Of a DNA stretch of 41,634 nt, positions 9,013 through 16,777 are shown one piece after another. Location of the stretch: positions 1-41,634 of the forward strand of contig JAUNBM010000015.1 of NCBI GenBank assembly GCA_030527115.1. The letters run 5' to 3'. This stretch comes from Clostridia bacterium. Its GTDB lineage: Bacteria > Bacillota > Clostridia > Christensenellales > CAG-138. A program made the translations under genes and the position numbers. Every line of letters begins with the position of its first letter. Positions within the stretch are counted from its first letter, which is position 1. A model generated the notes under the pieces. It saw only the letters and a program-made list of their open reading frames with translations, was not told the origin of the DNA and did not search any database.

Positions 9013-9420
9013 TCAGTTATAAACCTCGATTGTCCATTCAAAGGCGTCCCCGTCTTCAATAACGGTCGAATCCACGCCGGTTGGCGCATATTCCCCGTCG
9101 ATAAAGAGCATCCAATATTCCCCCTGGGCGGAATCGGCATATACCCCGTCAACGGTATCTACGAACAAGCCGTATTCGCCCTCCGAGCCTGAAATCAATC
9201 CCTCAGCGAGCAGAACTTCCCCAAGATACTCCGCGTCCGTATGATAGGTGAAGGTATTTTGACTCCCGTCGGGATGGTTGACGACGACGGTAATCGCCTT
9301 TTTGCCCTCAACCGGCTCGTCCTTATAATGATGGTAGAGCAGGAGGCCTCCGGCAATCAACGCCGCAAGCACAACGGTCAGAACGACCAGCAACACGATC
9401 CTCTTTTTCCTTTGATCCAT
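9013..9420 (-). CDS. Membrane-anchored DUF4430 (transcobalamin-like C-terminal) protein
   Basis: 135 residues. A basic N-terminus (MDQRKKR) and one membrane helix (about 8-28) anchor a single outward-facing beta-rich domain (about 40-135). It matches the DUF4430 pattern: an N-terminal VVVNHPDGSQ strand, a middle helix with LGEVLLAEGL, then GEYWMLFIDGEYA and IEDGDAFEWTIEVY. DUF4430 is structurally akin to the C-terminal beta-grasp domain of animal transcobalamin and intrinsic factor. It is the first gene after the cobalamin riboswitch and terminator, with a GGAGG ribosome binding site. Inferred role: a surface cobalamin capture domain handing ligand to the S component encoded next. Confidence 0.85.
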   Translation of the reverse strand: MDQRKKRIVLLVVLTVVLAALIAGGLLLYHHYKDEPVEGKKAITVVVNHPDGSQNTFTYHTDAEYLGEVLLAEGLISGSEGEYGLFVDTVDGVYADSAQGEYWMLFIDGEYAPTGVDSTVIEDGDAFEWTIEVYN

Positions 9421-9431
9421 AGTACCCTCCG

Positions 9432-9470
9432 TACAAAATAATACTCTCCCCGTTTTTTTGCGGGGAGAGC
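9432..9470 (-). terminator. Regulatory terminator of the cobalamin riboswitch
   Basis: CTCTCCCCG (9444-9452) and CGGGGAGAG (9461-9469) form a perfect 9-bp stem with an eight-base loop. On the minus strand it is followed by TATTATTTTG. It lies between the aptamer and the DUF4430 start, as in riboswitches that act by transcription termination. Confidence 0.8.
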
Positions 9471-9519
9471 GGACACACTAAAAAAGCGTCCCTTTTCGCC
9501 CGCCGCAAAAAATAGGAGG

Positions 9520-9615
9520 TGTTTTCCACTGCATAGGTCATCCGGCTTCGCAAGGGCGCGTCACGGTAGCGGGGGCTGTGGCGGATTCTCACCGCGCTTC
9601 CCCTATCTTGTGGAC
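9520..9615 (-). ncRNA. Cobalamin riboswitch aptamer
   Basis: Read on the minus strand, 9594-9561 carries the family core: GGTGAGAATCCGCC, ACAGCCCCCGCTACCGTGAC. The B12 box region AGCCGGATGACCTATGCAG is at 9547-9529. P1 pairs GTCCAC near 9614-9609 with GTGGA at 9529-9525, and ATAGG pairs with CCTAT. The predicted transcript start (about 9614) coincides with the 5' edge of P1. It controls the DUF4430 and ECF S component genes: with adenosylcobalamin or a related corrinoid bound, the downstream terminator should form and uptake should be shut off. Confidence 0.93.
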
Positions 9616-9620
9616 GTTCC

Positions 9621-9650
9621 ATCTTATCACGCCCCACTTAAATCTGTCAA
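9621..9650 (-). promoter_or_regulatory. Promoter of the cobalamin riboswitch operon
   Basis: Minus-strand TTGACA (9650-9645), an 18-base spacer and TGA-TAAGAT with the hexamer at 9626-9621. The expected start point, about 9614, is at the first bases of the aptamer. Confidence 0.75.
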
Positions 9651-9655
9651 GATAG

Positions 9656-9684
9656 TTGACAAGACGTTGGGCGGGTGCTATAAT
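9656..9684 (+). promoter_or_regulatory. Consensus promoter of the FecCD-XdhC operon
   Basis: Perfect TTGACA (9656-9661), a 17-base spacer and perfect TATAAT (9679-9684), with TGC before the -10 hexamer. It is back to back with the riboswitch promoter: the two -35 boxes are separated by five bases. Confidence 0.9.
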
Positions 9685-9714
9685 TATATCGTAATTCTTT
9701 TTAAAAAATAACGC

Positions 9715-10755
9715 TTGGGGGTTGTTGCGATAGAGGGCGCATTTAAAGCTAAAAAGAAACGGCGGGGCTGGATGCTTGCGATTTTGGGCGGGCTGATGCT
9801 CGCTTCCGTGTTGCTCTCGTTCTGCCTTGGGCATTACAAGCTGACGGTGGGCGAGGTTGTGGAGGTTTTCTTCGGCAACATCTTCGGTAGCGAGCAAACC
9901 TGGACGGCTAATATGCAGTCCGTCGTTTGGAATATCCGCTTGCCGCGCATAGCCCTTGCGCTCATGGTCGGCAGTTGCCTCGCGGCGGCGGGCGCTTCCT
10001 ATCAGGTCGTGTTTCAAAACCCGATGGCTTCGCCCGATATCCTCGGAGCGACCTCCGGCGCGGCTTTTGGCGCGGCGCTTGCCATCTATATCGGCCTGCC
10101 CTCCTCGGGCATAACCGCTTTTGCCTTCGCGCTCGGTTTGGGCTGTGTAGCCATGGTTTTTTTAATCGGCAGGCTTGCGCCGGGCAAGCAGGTGACTAAT
10201 CTTATTCTTGCGGGCATCATGATGGGTTCCTTGTTCTCCTCTGGAACATCCTTTATCAAGCTGGTTGCGGACACTCAGAACCAGCTCCCGCAAATAACCT
10301 ACTGGCTCATGGGGAGTTTGCAGGCGGCGAAAGCGGACGAAGTCGTCTTTGCACTCATCCCCATGGGCCTCGGCGTTCTTCCCCTCCTGCTTTTGTCATG
10401 GAGGATAAACCTTTTAACGCTCGGCGACGAGCAAGCCAAAACCCTGGGAGTGAATACCTCCCTGCTTCGCTTTATCGTTATCCTCTGCGCCACGCTCATA
10501 ACCGCCGCGTCGGTATCGGTCTCGGGCATGATCGGCTGGGTCGGGCTGGTGATTCCACACCTGTGCCGCCGCCTCGTCGGAAGCGATTTTAAACTGCTTC
10601 TGCCCGCGTCCATGCTTCTCGGCGCAAGCTTTTTACTGCTGGTGGACGATGTTTCGCGCTGTCTGTTCACGATTGAAATTCCCATCGGCATCCTGACGGC
10701 GGTTATCGGAGCGCCTTTCTTCCTCTGGCTCATCATGCGAAGGGAGCGTGTGTAG
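9715..10755 (+). CDS. FecCD-family ABC transporter permease
   Basis: 346 residues from TTG 9715 (start uncertain; a GAGGG follows a few codons later). It has about ten membrane segments and FecCD/BtuC signatures: IRLPRIALALMVGSCLAAAGASYQ split over about 80-100, QNPMASPDILGATSGA, and WVGLVIPHLCRRLVG near the C-terminus (the loop that contacts the ATPase). Such permeases import iron-siderophore, haem, cobalamin, molybdate or tungstate. The operon continues with ATPase, methyltransferase, lipoprotein receptor and XdhC. The XdhC partner favours molybdate or tungstate (as in the MolBCA type), while the divergent B12-riboswitch operon makes corrinoid the main alternative. Confidence 0.93.
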   Translation: MGVVAIEGAFKAKKKRRGWMLAILGGLMLASVLLSFCLGHYKLTVGEVVEVFFGNIFGSEQTWTANMQSVVWNIRLPRIALALMVGSCLAAAGASYQVVFQNPMASPDILGATSGAAFGAALAIYIGLPSSGITAFAFALGLGCVAMVFLIGRLAPGKQVTNLILAGIMMGSLFSSGTSFIKLVADTQNQLPQITYWLMGSLQAAKADEVVFALIPMGLGVLPLLLLSWRINLLTLGDEQAKTLGVNTSLLRFIVILCATLITAASVSVSGMIGWVGLVIPHLCRRLVGSDFKLLLPASMLLGASFLLLVDDVSRCLFTIEIPIGILTAVIGAPFFLWLIMRRERV

Positions 10756-10756
10756 C

Positions 10757-11509
10757 TTGAAGCTGGAAGTCGAAAAACTGAGTTTTTCCTATGGGGCTCA
10801 CGAGGTCTTAAAGGAGCTGTCCTTTGAGGCTCAAGCCGGCGAGCTGATAGCGGTTCTCGGCGCGAACGGCGCGGGCAAGAGCACGCTCTTTCGCTGTATC
10901 CTGGGCCTGCTAAAGCGGCACGGGGGCAAAATATCCATCGACGGGAACGATATCCGCAAGCTCTCGGCGCGCGAACTGTCCAAACGGCTCGCCTATATTC
11001 CCCAATCCCACTATCCCGCGTTCAACTACTCGGTCTTAGACATGGTTTTGATGGGAACCGCGCCGAGCATCTCCGCCCTCGGCTCGCCCCGCGAGACGCA
11101 ACGGCGGCAGGCATATGAGGCGCTTCGCCTGCTCAACATCGAAAAGCTTGCCGAAAGGAGCTATCTCAAGCTTTCGGGCGGCGAGCAACAGCTTGCGCTG
11201 ATAGCGAGGGCGCTGGCGCAGAACGCCAAGGTGCTATTGATGGACGAGCCGGTTGCGAACCTGGACTTCGGCAACCAGCACCGGGTGCTTGCCACCGCGC
11301 AAAGCCTGGCTAAAGGGGGCTATACCGTGCTTCTATCCACGCATAATCCCCAGCACGCGCTTCAGTATGCAACCCGCTTGCTTGCGATAAAGGACGGTTC
11401 TTTGCTGGCGGAGGGCGCTCCGAAATCGGCGCTGAACAGCGGTCTGCTTTGGGAGCTTTACGGCATCCGTGCCGAAATAAACAACGGGGCGGTGATTATC
11501 GGTCAATGA
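10757..11509 (+). CDS. ABC transporter ATP-binding protein (FecE/BtuD type)
   Basis: 250 residues from TTG 10757. Walker A GANGAGKST is at about 35-43, the signature LSGGEQQLALIARAL follows at mid-length, then Walker B (VLLMDEPVANLD) and the switch histidine (LLSTHNPQHAL). It energises the FecCD permease. TTG 10757 is preferred over GTG 10748 because the GGGAG ribosome binding site at 10742-10746 is ten bases before the TTG but touches the GTG. It begins one base after the permease stop, and its own stop overlaps the methyltransferase ATG (ATGA), which implies coupled translation. Confidence 0.93.
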   Translation: MKLEVEKLSFSYGAHEVLKELSFEAQAGELIAVLGANGAGKSTLFRCILGLLKRHGGKISIDGNDIRKLSARELSKRLAYIPQSHYPAFNYSVLDMVLMGTAPSISALGSPRETQRRQAYEALRLLNIEKLAERSYLKLSGGEQQLALIARALAQNAKVLLMDEPVANLDFGNQHRVLATAQSLAKGGYTVLLSTHNPQHALQYATRLLAIKDGSLLAEGAPKSALNSGLLWELYGIRAEINNGAVIIGQ

Positions 11510-12249
11510 TTCAATGGAATGAAACCTCGATACGCCTGATGAGCGACTTTGCCGTCTACACGGGCTTCTATACGGAGCTTGCCAAGGCGCTCCTCCCCCA
11601 TCTGAATCGCGACGGGCATATCTGCGACGCGGGCTGTGGGCTGGGCTATCTCGGCGCGGCGCTCGCCAAGGAGGTGCGGCGCGTTACCGGCGTGGAGCGC
11701 AATCCCGAAGCGGCGACGGCGGCCCAAGCCCTGCACGAGAATACCGCTAATTTCAGCGTTCTAAACGGCGATATCCACCTTTTGCCGCCCGAGGAACGCT
11801 ATGACGATATGGTTTTCTGCTTTTTCGGCAACCTTTTGGAGAGCCTCTTGCTCGCCAAGCGGCAGGCGACCGGCAAGGCGGTGATAATCAAGCGGGATCT
11901 TCATATGCACCGCTTCTCGATGAAATATGTCGAGGTGAACGAACACACCTTCGTCGACGCGGAGCACTCGCTTCGCGAATGGGAGGTTCCTTTTGAAACC
12001 TTTCCGCTCTCGCTGGAAGCCGGACAGCCCTTTATGAGCCTGAAGGACGGGGTTGACTTTTTTAACCTATACAGCCGGGACGTTCGCTCGACGAGCATAA
12101 CGGAGGAGGAGGTTTTTGCCCGGCTCGTCAAGGGCCGCGAACCCTTCCCCTATTATTTGCCGATGAAACGCAATATGGGCGTTATCATTGTGGATACAAA
12201 AAACATAGAAGGAGAAAAAATATGGAAAAGACTCTCGCACTTATCTTAG
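11506..12249 (+). CDS. Class I SAM-dependent methyltransferase
   Basis: 247 residues from ATG 11506, which overlaps the ATPase stop by four bases. The SAM-binding motif I (ICDAGCGLGYLG) is at about 37-48, followed by an acidic residue at the end of strand 2 (VTGVERNPEA). A later region (VIIKRDLHMHRFSMKYVEVNE) is distinctive and has no function I recognise. The substrate is unknown. Its place inside an importer-XdhC operon suggests it modifies a ligand, a metallophore or a cofactor handled by that system. It overlaps the receptor gene by 28 bases. Confidence 0.8.
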   Translation: MIQWNETSIRLMSDFAVYTGFYTELAKALLPHLNRDGHICDAGCGLGYLGAALAKEVRRVTGVERNPEAATAAQALHENTANFSVLNGDIHLLPPEERYDDMVFCFFGNLLESLLLAKRQATGKAVIIKRDLHMHRFSMKYVEVNEHTFVDAEHSLREWEVPFETFPLSLEAGQPFMSLKDGVDFFNLYSRDVRSTSITEEEVFARLVKGREPFPYYLPMKRNMGVIIVDTKNIEGEKIWKRLSHLS

Positions 12250-13376
12250 CAATCCTGCTTTCTTTCGGTCTGGCAATCGGCTGTGCCTCGCCCTCCGAAG
12301 ATGCAAACGCGAATCCCACCGCGGCTCCGGCGGCTGAACCGACGGAGGCACCGGTGGTGGAAACCCCCACCGAGGAGCCCGAAGTTGAACCAACCGAGGA
12401 GCCCCTCCCCGAAACCCGCCTCTTTACCGATTCCATCGGGCGCGAGGTGGAGATTCCCTACACCCTGGATCAGATTGCAATTTCCGGCCCGCTCGCTCAG
12501 ATCGTGGTGTTTGCGCTCGCTCCCGACAAGCTCGTTGGTATCGCTAACGAGTGGGACGAGAGCGCGATGGAATACTTCGATGAGAAATACTACAATCTGC
12601 CGCTCTTAGGCCAGCTTTACGGCGGCAAGGGCGAATTGAACCTGGAAGTTCTGCTCAGCTCCGGCGCGCAGGTGGTCATCGACGTCGGCGAGCCCAAGGA
12701 CGGCATGGTTGAGGAGCTGAATGCCTTGCAGGAGCAAACCGGCCTGCCCTTCGTGCATATCACCATGACAACCGAGACTGCCGGCGACGCTTATCGAAAG
12801 CTCGGGGAGCTGCTCGGCATGGAGAACGAGGCGGAGACGCTGGCGGTCTACTGCGAAACCGTTTATAACCGCACGCTGGAGATAGCCAATTCCGTAGAAA
12901 AGAAGTCTGCCGTATACTGCCTCGGCGACGCGGGACTAAATGTTATCGCTCAAACCTCCTATCATGGCGAAATCATCGATCTGCTCACGGAAAACCTCGC
13001 GGTGGTGGAGGATGTTTCCAGCAGGGGAACGGGCAACGAGGTCAATATGGAACAGCTCCTGCTTTGGGATCCTGAGGTGATTCTCTTTGCGCCCGACAGC
13101 ATCTATGACACCGTAGCCGACGAAGCCGCATGGCAGAGCCTGCAGGCGATTCAAAACGGCACCTATTACAAGGTTCCCTTCGGCCCCTACAACTGGATGG
13201 GCTTCCCGCCTTCGGTTCAGCGCTATCTGGGAATGATGTGGCTGTGCCAGTTGCTCTATCCGGAAGAAGCCCAATACGACCTCGTGAGCGAAGTACAGGA
13301 ATACTTTGAGCTGTTCTATCACTGTGAAATCAGCGCGGAACAGGTTGAAGTCCTGCTCGCCGGCTCGATTAACTAA
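12222..13376 (+). CDS. ABC transporter substrate-binding lipoprotein (FepB/BtuF fold)
   Basis: 384 residues. Lipoprotein signal ending GLAIGC with the lipidated cysteine at about 21, then a Pro/Glu/Thr-rich stalk (about 24-65) and a periplasmic-binding type III domain (about 68-384). That domain starts with the usual FTDSIGREVEIPYTLDQIAI strand pattern, and EVLLSSGAQVVIDVG and LLWDPEVILFAP are typical of the clade. It captures the ligand outside the membrane for the FecCD permease. A good AAGGAG ribosome binding site lies inside the end of the methyltransferase gene. Many exposed Tyr, Trp and Glu residues are present near the C-terminus (GTYYKVPFGPYNWMGFPP), where ligand specificity may lie. 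Confidence 0.92.
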   Translation: MEKTLALILAILLSFGLAIGCASPSEDANANPTAAPAAEPTEAPVVETPTEEPEVEPTEEPLPETRLFTDSIGREVEIPYTLDQIAISGPLAQIVVFALAPDKLVGIANEWDESAMEYFDEKYYNLPLLGQLYGGKGELNLEVLLSSGAQVVIDVGEPKDGMVEELNALQEQTGLPFVHITMTTETAGDAYRKLGELLGMENEAETLAVYCETVYNRTLEIANSVEKKSAVYCLGDAGLNVIAQTSYHGEIIDLLTENLAVVEDVSSRGTGNEVNMEQLLLWDPEVILFAPDSIYDTVADEAAWQSLQAIQNGTYYKVPFGPYNWMGFPPSVQRYLGMMWLCQLLYPEEAQYDLVSEVQEYFELFYHCEISAEQVEVLLAGSIN

Positions 13377-13379
13377 GCC

Positions 13380-14312
13380 ATGAAGCGGCTGTTTTACGCA
13401 TTACATGAACGTTTGGCGGCAGGCGAGCGCGCCGCGCTTTGCAGCGTGCTTGCCTCCCACGGCTCCGTTCCCCGCGGGCAGGGCGCGCGCATGGCCGTTT
13501 TTGCAAACGGCGAGACCGTGGGAACCGTGGGCGGCGGGGCGGTGGAATACCGCGCCTTTTTGCTCGCCGAACAGCTAATCAAGGGCGGAAGCTCCAAGGT
13601 TCAGAGCTTTTCGCTGAACAAAAGCGAGATTGCCGATATCGGCATGGTTTGCGGCGGCGACGTTTTGATAGCCGTCCAGGTTTTCGACAATACCGAAACG
13701 CCGGACGCAATATTGGCGGCGCTCGAAAAGGATACCCCCTCCTTCCTCGTAACCGAAATCGAGGGCGATAGCGTTAAAAGCTTCTATGTGACCGAAACCC
13801 CGCCCGAACCCATAAAGGGGCGGCTCTATGTGGATAAGCTCGTAAGCTCGGGCAGGGTCTTTGTCTATGGCGGAGGGCATGTCTCCCGCGCCCTCGTTCC
13901 GGTGCTTGCCGAGGTCGATTTCCGCATCACGGTCGTAGAGGACAGGGAGGAATTTGCCGACCTGAAGCTCTTTTCGCGGGCGGACGCGGCGGTTAAAGCC
14001 GATTTTTCGGCGCTGACGCCGGATATTCTCCCCGGACGCAACGATTACGCGGTTATCATGACGCGGGGACACCAGTCGGACTTCGACGTTCTGCGGCAGG
14101 TTTTAGCGACCCCCGCCACCTATATCGGCTGTATCGGAAGCCGGCACAAGATTAAGCACACCAAGGAGCGGCTCTTTGCCTTAGGCTTTACCGAGGCGGA
14201 CTTTATGCGCGTTCATTCGCCCATAGGCCTGCCCATAAAGGGCGAAACTCCCCAAGAAATCGCCATCTCAGTTGCCGCCGAGATGATACTCCATCGGGCG
14301 GAAAACAAATAA
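13380..14312 (+). CDS. XdhC-family molybdenum-cofactor maturation protein
   Basis: 310 residues. The N-terminal XdhC/CoxI domain (about 15-90) has ASHGSVPRGQGARM and VGTVGGGAVEYR plus the cysteine motif GMVCGGDVLI. The C-terminal Rossmann domain (about 155-305) has VYGGGHVSRALVP, MTRGHQSDFDVL and GCIGSRHK. XdhC proteins bind and sulfurate molybdenum cofactor and insert it into xanthine-dehydrogenase-type hydroxylases. It starts three bases after the receptor gene without a separate ribosome binding site, so it is coupled. No molybdenum hydroxylase is in the window. It is followed by a strong terminator and is the last gene of the transport operon. Confidence 0.92.
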   Translation: MKRLFYALHERLAAGERAALCSVLASHGSVPRGQGARMAVFANGETVGTVGGGAVEYRAFLLAEQLIKGGSSKVQSFSLNKSEIADIGMVCGGDVLIAVQVFDNTETPDAILAALEKDTPSFLVTEIEGDSVKSFYVTETPPEPIKGRLYVDKLVSSGRVFVYGGGHVSRALVPVLAEVDFRITVVEDREEFADLKLFSRADAAVKADFSALTPDILPGRNDYAVIMTRGHQSDFDVLRQVLATPATYIGCIGSRHKIKHTKERLFALGFTEADFMRVHSPIGLPIKGETPQEIAISVAAEMILHRAENK

Positions 14313-14321
14313 CCCCCTAAC

Positions 14322-14354
14322 CGCCGCCGGGTCAAAGTCCGGCGGCGACTTTTT
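14322..14354 (+). terminator. Terminator of the FecCD-XdhC operon
   Basis: CGCCGCCGG (14322-14330) and CCGGCGGCG (14339-14347) form a perfect 9-bp stem with an eight-base loop, followed by ACTTTTT. Confidence 0.9.
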
Positions 14355-14358
14355 ATCC

Positions 14359-14739
14359 TCAAAACGGATGATAAACGCCCGCCTGGGTTGCCGCAAGCAC
14401 CAGCTCGTCCAATATCTGTTCCCTCCATTTATAGAGGGTGGATTCGCCGACATACAGCTCGCTTGAAAGCCGAAGCAGGCGCGCCCGCTCGCTCTCGCGC
14501 CGGTTGAGCGGTCTGTCCAGCCCGAAATAACGGCAAAAAAACTGAGCCTTGTTCGGAGCATACAGCTCCAGCTTGCTTCTGACTTTCTCTATCGCCCATA
14601 TCCACCGGCGCTTTTCGAGATACCTGCCCGCAATCGGCGCTGTTTCATCCAACCCCTCCTCGAACCCCCGTATGTATGCCAGACTTTCCCTATATGCCCT
14701 CGCTTCCCTGTTCGCAATCCTTCTTCCTTCAATATCCAT
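14359..14739 (-). CDS. Small HTH-like protein under LexA control, unknown function
   Basis: 126 residues, basic and helical. The N-terminal half is rich in Arg, Glu and Ala; the C-terminal part (about 85-115: LRLSSELYVGESTLYKWREQ) looks like a sigma-region-4 or phage ArpU-type helix-turn-helix. I do not recognise a named family with certainty. The start has an AAAGGATG ribosome binding site. Its promoter has a perfect LexA box over the expected start point, so the gene should be induced by DNA damage. No phage genes are adjacent. It could be a leftover phage regulator or a host SOS effector. Confidence 0.7.
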   Translation of the reverse strand: MDIEGRRIANREARAYRESLAYIRGFEEGLDETAPIAGRYLEKRRWIWAIEKVRSKLELYAPNKAQFFCRYFGLDRPLNRRESERARLLRLSSELYVGESTLYKWREQILDELVLAATQAGVYHPF

Positions 14740-14759
14740 CGTCTTTCACATCCTTTCAG

Positions 14760-14773
14760 CGAACATTTGTTCG
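14760..14773 (-). promoter_or_regulatory. LexA (SOS) box
   Basis: CGAACATTTGTTCG is a perfect CGAAC-N4-GTTCG palindrome, the Gram-positive LexA/DinR operator. It covers the predicted start point of the 126-residue gene, just downstream of its -10 box. Confidence 0.85.
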
Positions 14774-14774
14774 T

Positions 14775-14802
14775 ATTATAGCACAAAAAAATAAAAGCGC
14801 AA
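14775..14802 (-). promoter_or_regulatory. Promoter of the SOS-controlled gene
   Basis: Minus-strand TGC-TATAAT with the hexamer at 14780-14775. A weak TTGCGC at 14802-14797 serves as -35 with a 16-base spacer. The spacer is the T-tract of the MATE terminator. Confidence 0.7.
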
Positions 14803-14829
14803 TACCGTTTATTGTACAGCTTGCGCTTT
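14783..14829 (-). terminator. Terminator of the MATE gene
   Basis: TTGCGCTTT (14821-14829) and AAAGCGCAA (14794-14802) form a perfect 9-bp stem. On the minus strand it is followed by a long T-tract (TATTTTTTTG). It overlaps the next promoter. Confidence 0.85.
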
Positions 14830-14860
14830 ATTTGGAATTTTTCAGCTAACCAGGCTTCGT

Positions 14861-16231
14861 TCAGTCTATCTCCTTATAGTCCACCACCGGCTTAATCCAG
14901 CGGTTTTTGAGGTAGTAGGGAACATAGACCAGGCATTTTCCGAGATCGTCGACAATCAGCATCAAAAGATAGGTCGTCAAAAACGGGAGCTTGAACACAA
15001 GGCCGCACAGCACGACCACGGGAACGACGATTAGATAGTTCACGCAGACGTCGCCTATAAGCCCGATGCGGGTGTCGCCTCCGGCGCGGAAGATTCCAAC
15101 CACCGCAATATAGGGAACGTTTCTGATGCCCACCTCGATTCCATACATTATGAGCAGGATCTCGGCGGTGTGCTTAGCTATCTCCGAAGTATCATAGAGC
15201 CCCACTATCGGGGAGCGCAGGGCTATTATCGCCGCGCCAAGCACCAGCCCCATCAGCGGGGACAGCCACATGAACTGCTTTGAGAGCCGCTTGCCCCCTT
15301 CTATATCCCCGGAGCCGATATGCTTCCCGACGAGAATATTGCAGGCGTTGCAAATTCCCACAAAGAAGACGAAAACGAGATTTTCAACGGTTCGAAACAT
15401 CGTCAGCGCGGCAAAGCTGTCCTGTCCCATCCTGCCGTAGACCATATTCATTATCACGACCGACATCGACCAGAGCATCTCGTTGCACAGCACGGGCAGG
15501 CTTCGTCTCCAGAATCTTGCAAAGAAGCCGCGAAGCATCCCAAGCCCTTTGAAGCAACGCACCAGCACGTTCCTTTGAACCAGGCTGGTTACAAAGACTA
15601 TCAGCGGCGAAAGCAGGGCGGAGATCGAGGTTGCCAGCCCCGCGCCCATAACTCCCATCGCCGGAAGCCCCAGCTTGCCAAAGATCAACACATAGTTTAA
15701 AACCGCGTTAGTCACCGCCGAAATCGAGGTTGCGATAACCGGAAGTTTGACCCGCTCCGTGCTTCGGAGCGTCGTGCAAAACTGTTGGGTGAGCATCAGC
15801 CCCGTATAGGAGAACGCCGCCGTCGTTAGATAGCGGGAGCCCTCCTCTATCATCGGCGCTTCGTCGGTCAAAAGGTGCATAAAAAACGAGGGGAAAAGCA
15901 TTACAAAGACGGACGCCAGCACACCGAACGGAACTATGCAGATGAACGAGGCGGAAAACGCGCGGTAAATCCCCGGCTCGTCCTTCGCCCCGTGATACTG
16001 CGCGATGAACACCGCCGAACCCGAAGCCATGCCGAAGGCTATCAGCTCGATGAAGAAGGACACGTTGCCCGCAAGCCCCACCGCCGCTATCGAGGTATCG
16101 CCGAGCTGGCCTATCATCAGCGTATCGACGAGACGAAAAGAAGCCATCAGCAGATTCTGAAGCGCAATCGGAATCGCCAAGGGCAACATCTCTTTAAAAA
16201 ACTTTTTGTCGAACAATCTCCGCTTTTTCAT
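14861..16231 (-). CDS. MATE-family efflux transporter
   Basis: 456 residues with twelve predicted membrane segments in two related halves, the normal size for this family of cation- or proton-coupled exporters of drugs and metabolites. Typical features are the first-helix region PLAIPIALQNLLMASFRLVD, MIGQLGDTSIAAVGLAGNV after it, and FRTVENLVFVFFVGICNACN in the second half. The basic N-terminus is KKRRLFDKKFFKE. An in-frame stop lies only five codons upstream of the ATG and no ribosome binding site is present, while the -10 box is nine bases before the ATG. The mRNA is therefore probably leaderless. The substrate is unknown. Confidence 0.92.
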   Translation of the reverse strand: MKKRRLFDKKFFKEMLPLAIPIALQNLLMASFRLVDTLMIGQLGDTSIAAVGLAGNVSFFIELIAFGMASGSAVFIAQYHGAKDEPGIYRAFSASFICIVPFGVLASVFVMLFPSFFMHLLTDEAPMIEEGSRYLTTAAFSYTGLMLTQQFCTTLRSTERVKLPVIATSISAVTNAVLNYVLIFGKLGLPAMGVMGAGLATSISALLSPLIVFVTSLVQRNVLVRCFKGLGMLRGFFARFWRRSLPVLCNEMLWSMSVVIMNMVYGRMGQDSFAALTMFRTVENLVFVFFVGICNACNILVGKHIGSGDIEGGKRLSKQFMWLSPLMGLVLGAAIIALRSPIVGLYDTSEIAKHTAEILLIMYGIEVGIRNVPYIAVVGIFRAGGDTRIGLIGDVCVNYLIVVPVVVLCGLVFKLPFLTTYLLMLIVDDLGKCLVYVPYYLKNRWIKPVVDYKEID

Positions 16232-16240
16232 AACCGTGAG

Positions 16241-16270
16241 AGTTTACACTCAAACAGCCCGCTCTGTCAA
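16241..16270 (-). promoter_or_regulatory. Promoter of the MATE gene, probably leaderless
   Basis: Minus-strand perfect TTGACA (16270-16265), an 18-base spacer and TAAACT (16246-16241). Only nine bases separate the -10 box from the ATG at 16231. The -35 lies inside the end of the upstream lipoprotein gene. Confidence 0.75.
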
Positions 16271-16777
16271 TACCCCATCGACATTCAGAAGCAAAACATT
16301 GCCCTCCACGCCTTGCAGCTCCCCCTCGCCCTCCCACAGGCAGAGGATGGAGCCGTCCTCATAGCTGAAAACATAGGTCGCATAGGAGCTTTCATCCGCC
16401 TTAACGCAAAGCGCGAGGTTCAATAGCCCGTCTTCGGCGTCGAGGTCGCATATCAGGAGCGAAACCGGCTCGACGCACGGCTCAACCGTGATATAGTCGA
16501 AGTCCACCGCCAGCTCCGCATACCCGTCGCCCGCCTCGTAATACAGCCCAAAGACGTTCTCGCGGGCGGGCGAATTCAGCGCGGCGCGGTAGAGCAACGC
16601 ATTTTCAACCTCCAGCCATTGAGGAAGCGACTCGTCCGCATCGGTCGAAGCGTCCTTTGGATCGTAGATTTGCATAGTCGGAGCGGCGGACGGCTCAACG
16701 TCCTCCCCGCCCGAACAGCCGCAACAGCAGAGCAGGGCGGCAAGGAATATAAGCGCCAAACCCCGCCTAACCGGCAT
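16250..16777 (-). CDS. Lipoprotein, third gene of a paralogous trio
   Basis: 175 residues from ATG 16777. Signal with a cysteine-rich lipobox (LAALLCCCGCSGG), a short acidic stalk, then a beta-rich domain with an acidic turn (ICDLDAEDGLLNLAL) that matches the position of the DxDxDG-type loops in the two upstream paralogues. It is shorter than they are and lacks their C-terminal part. It overlaps the preceding gene by 11 bases, the same overlap as between the first two. An in-frame TTG at 16792 would add five residues but gives no better ribosome binding site. Function unknown; probably surface-exposed. Confidence 0.7.
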   Translation of the reverse strand: MPVRRGLALIFLAALLCCCGCSGGEDVEPSAAPTMQIYDPKDASTDADESLPQWLEVENALLYRAALNSPARENVFGLYYEAGDGYAELAVDFDYITVEPCVEPVSLLICDLDAEDGLLNLALCVKADESSYATYVFSYEDGSILCLWEGEGELQGVEGNVLLLNVDGVLTERAV

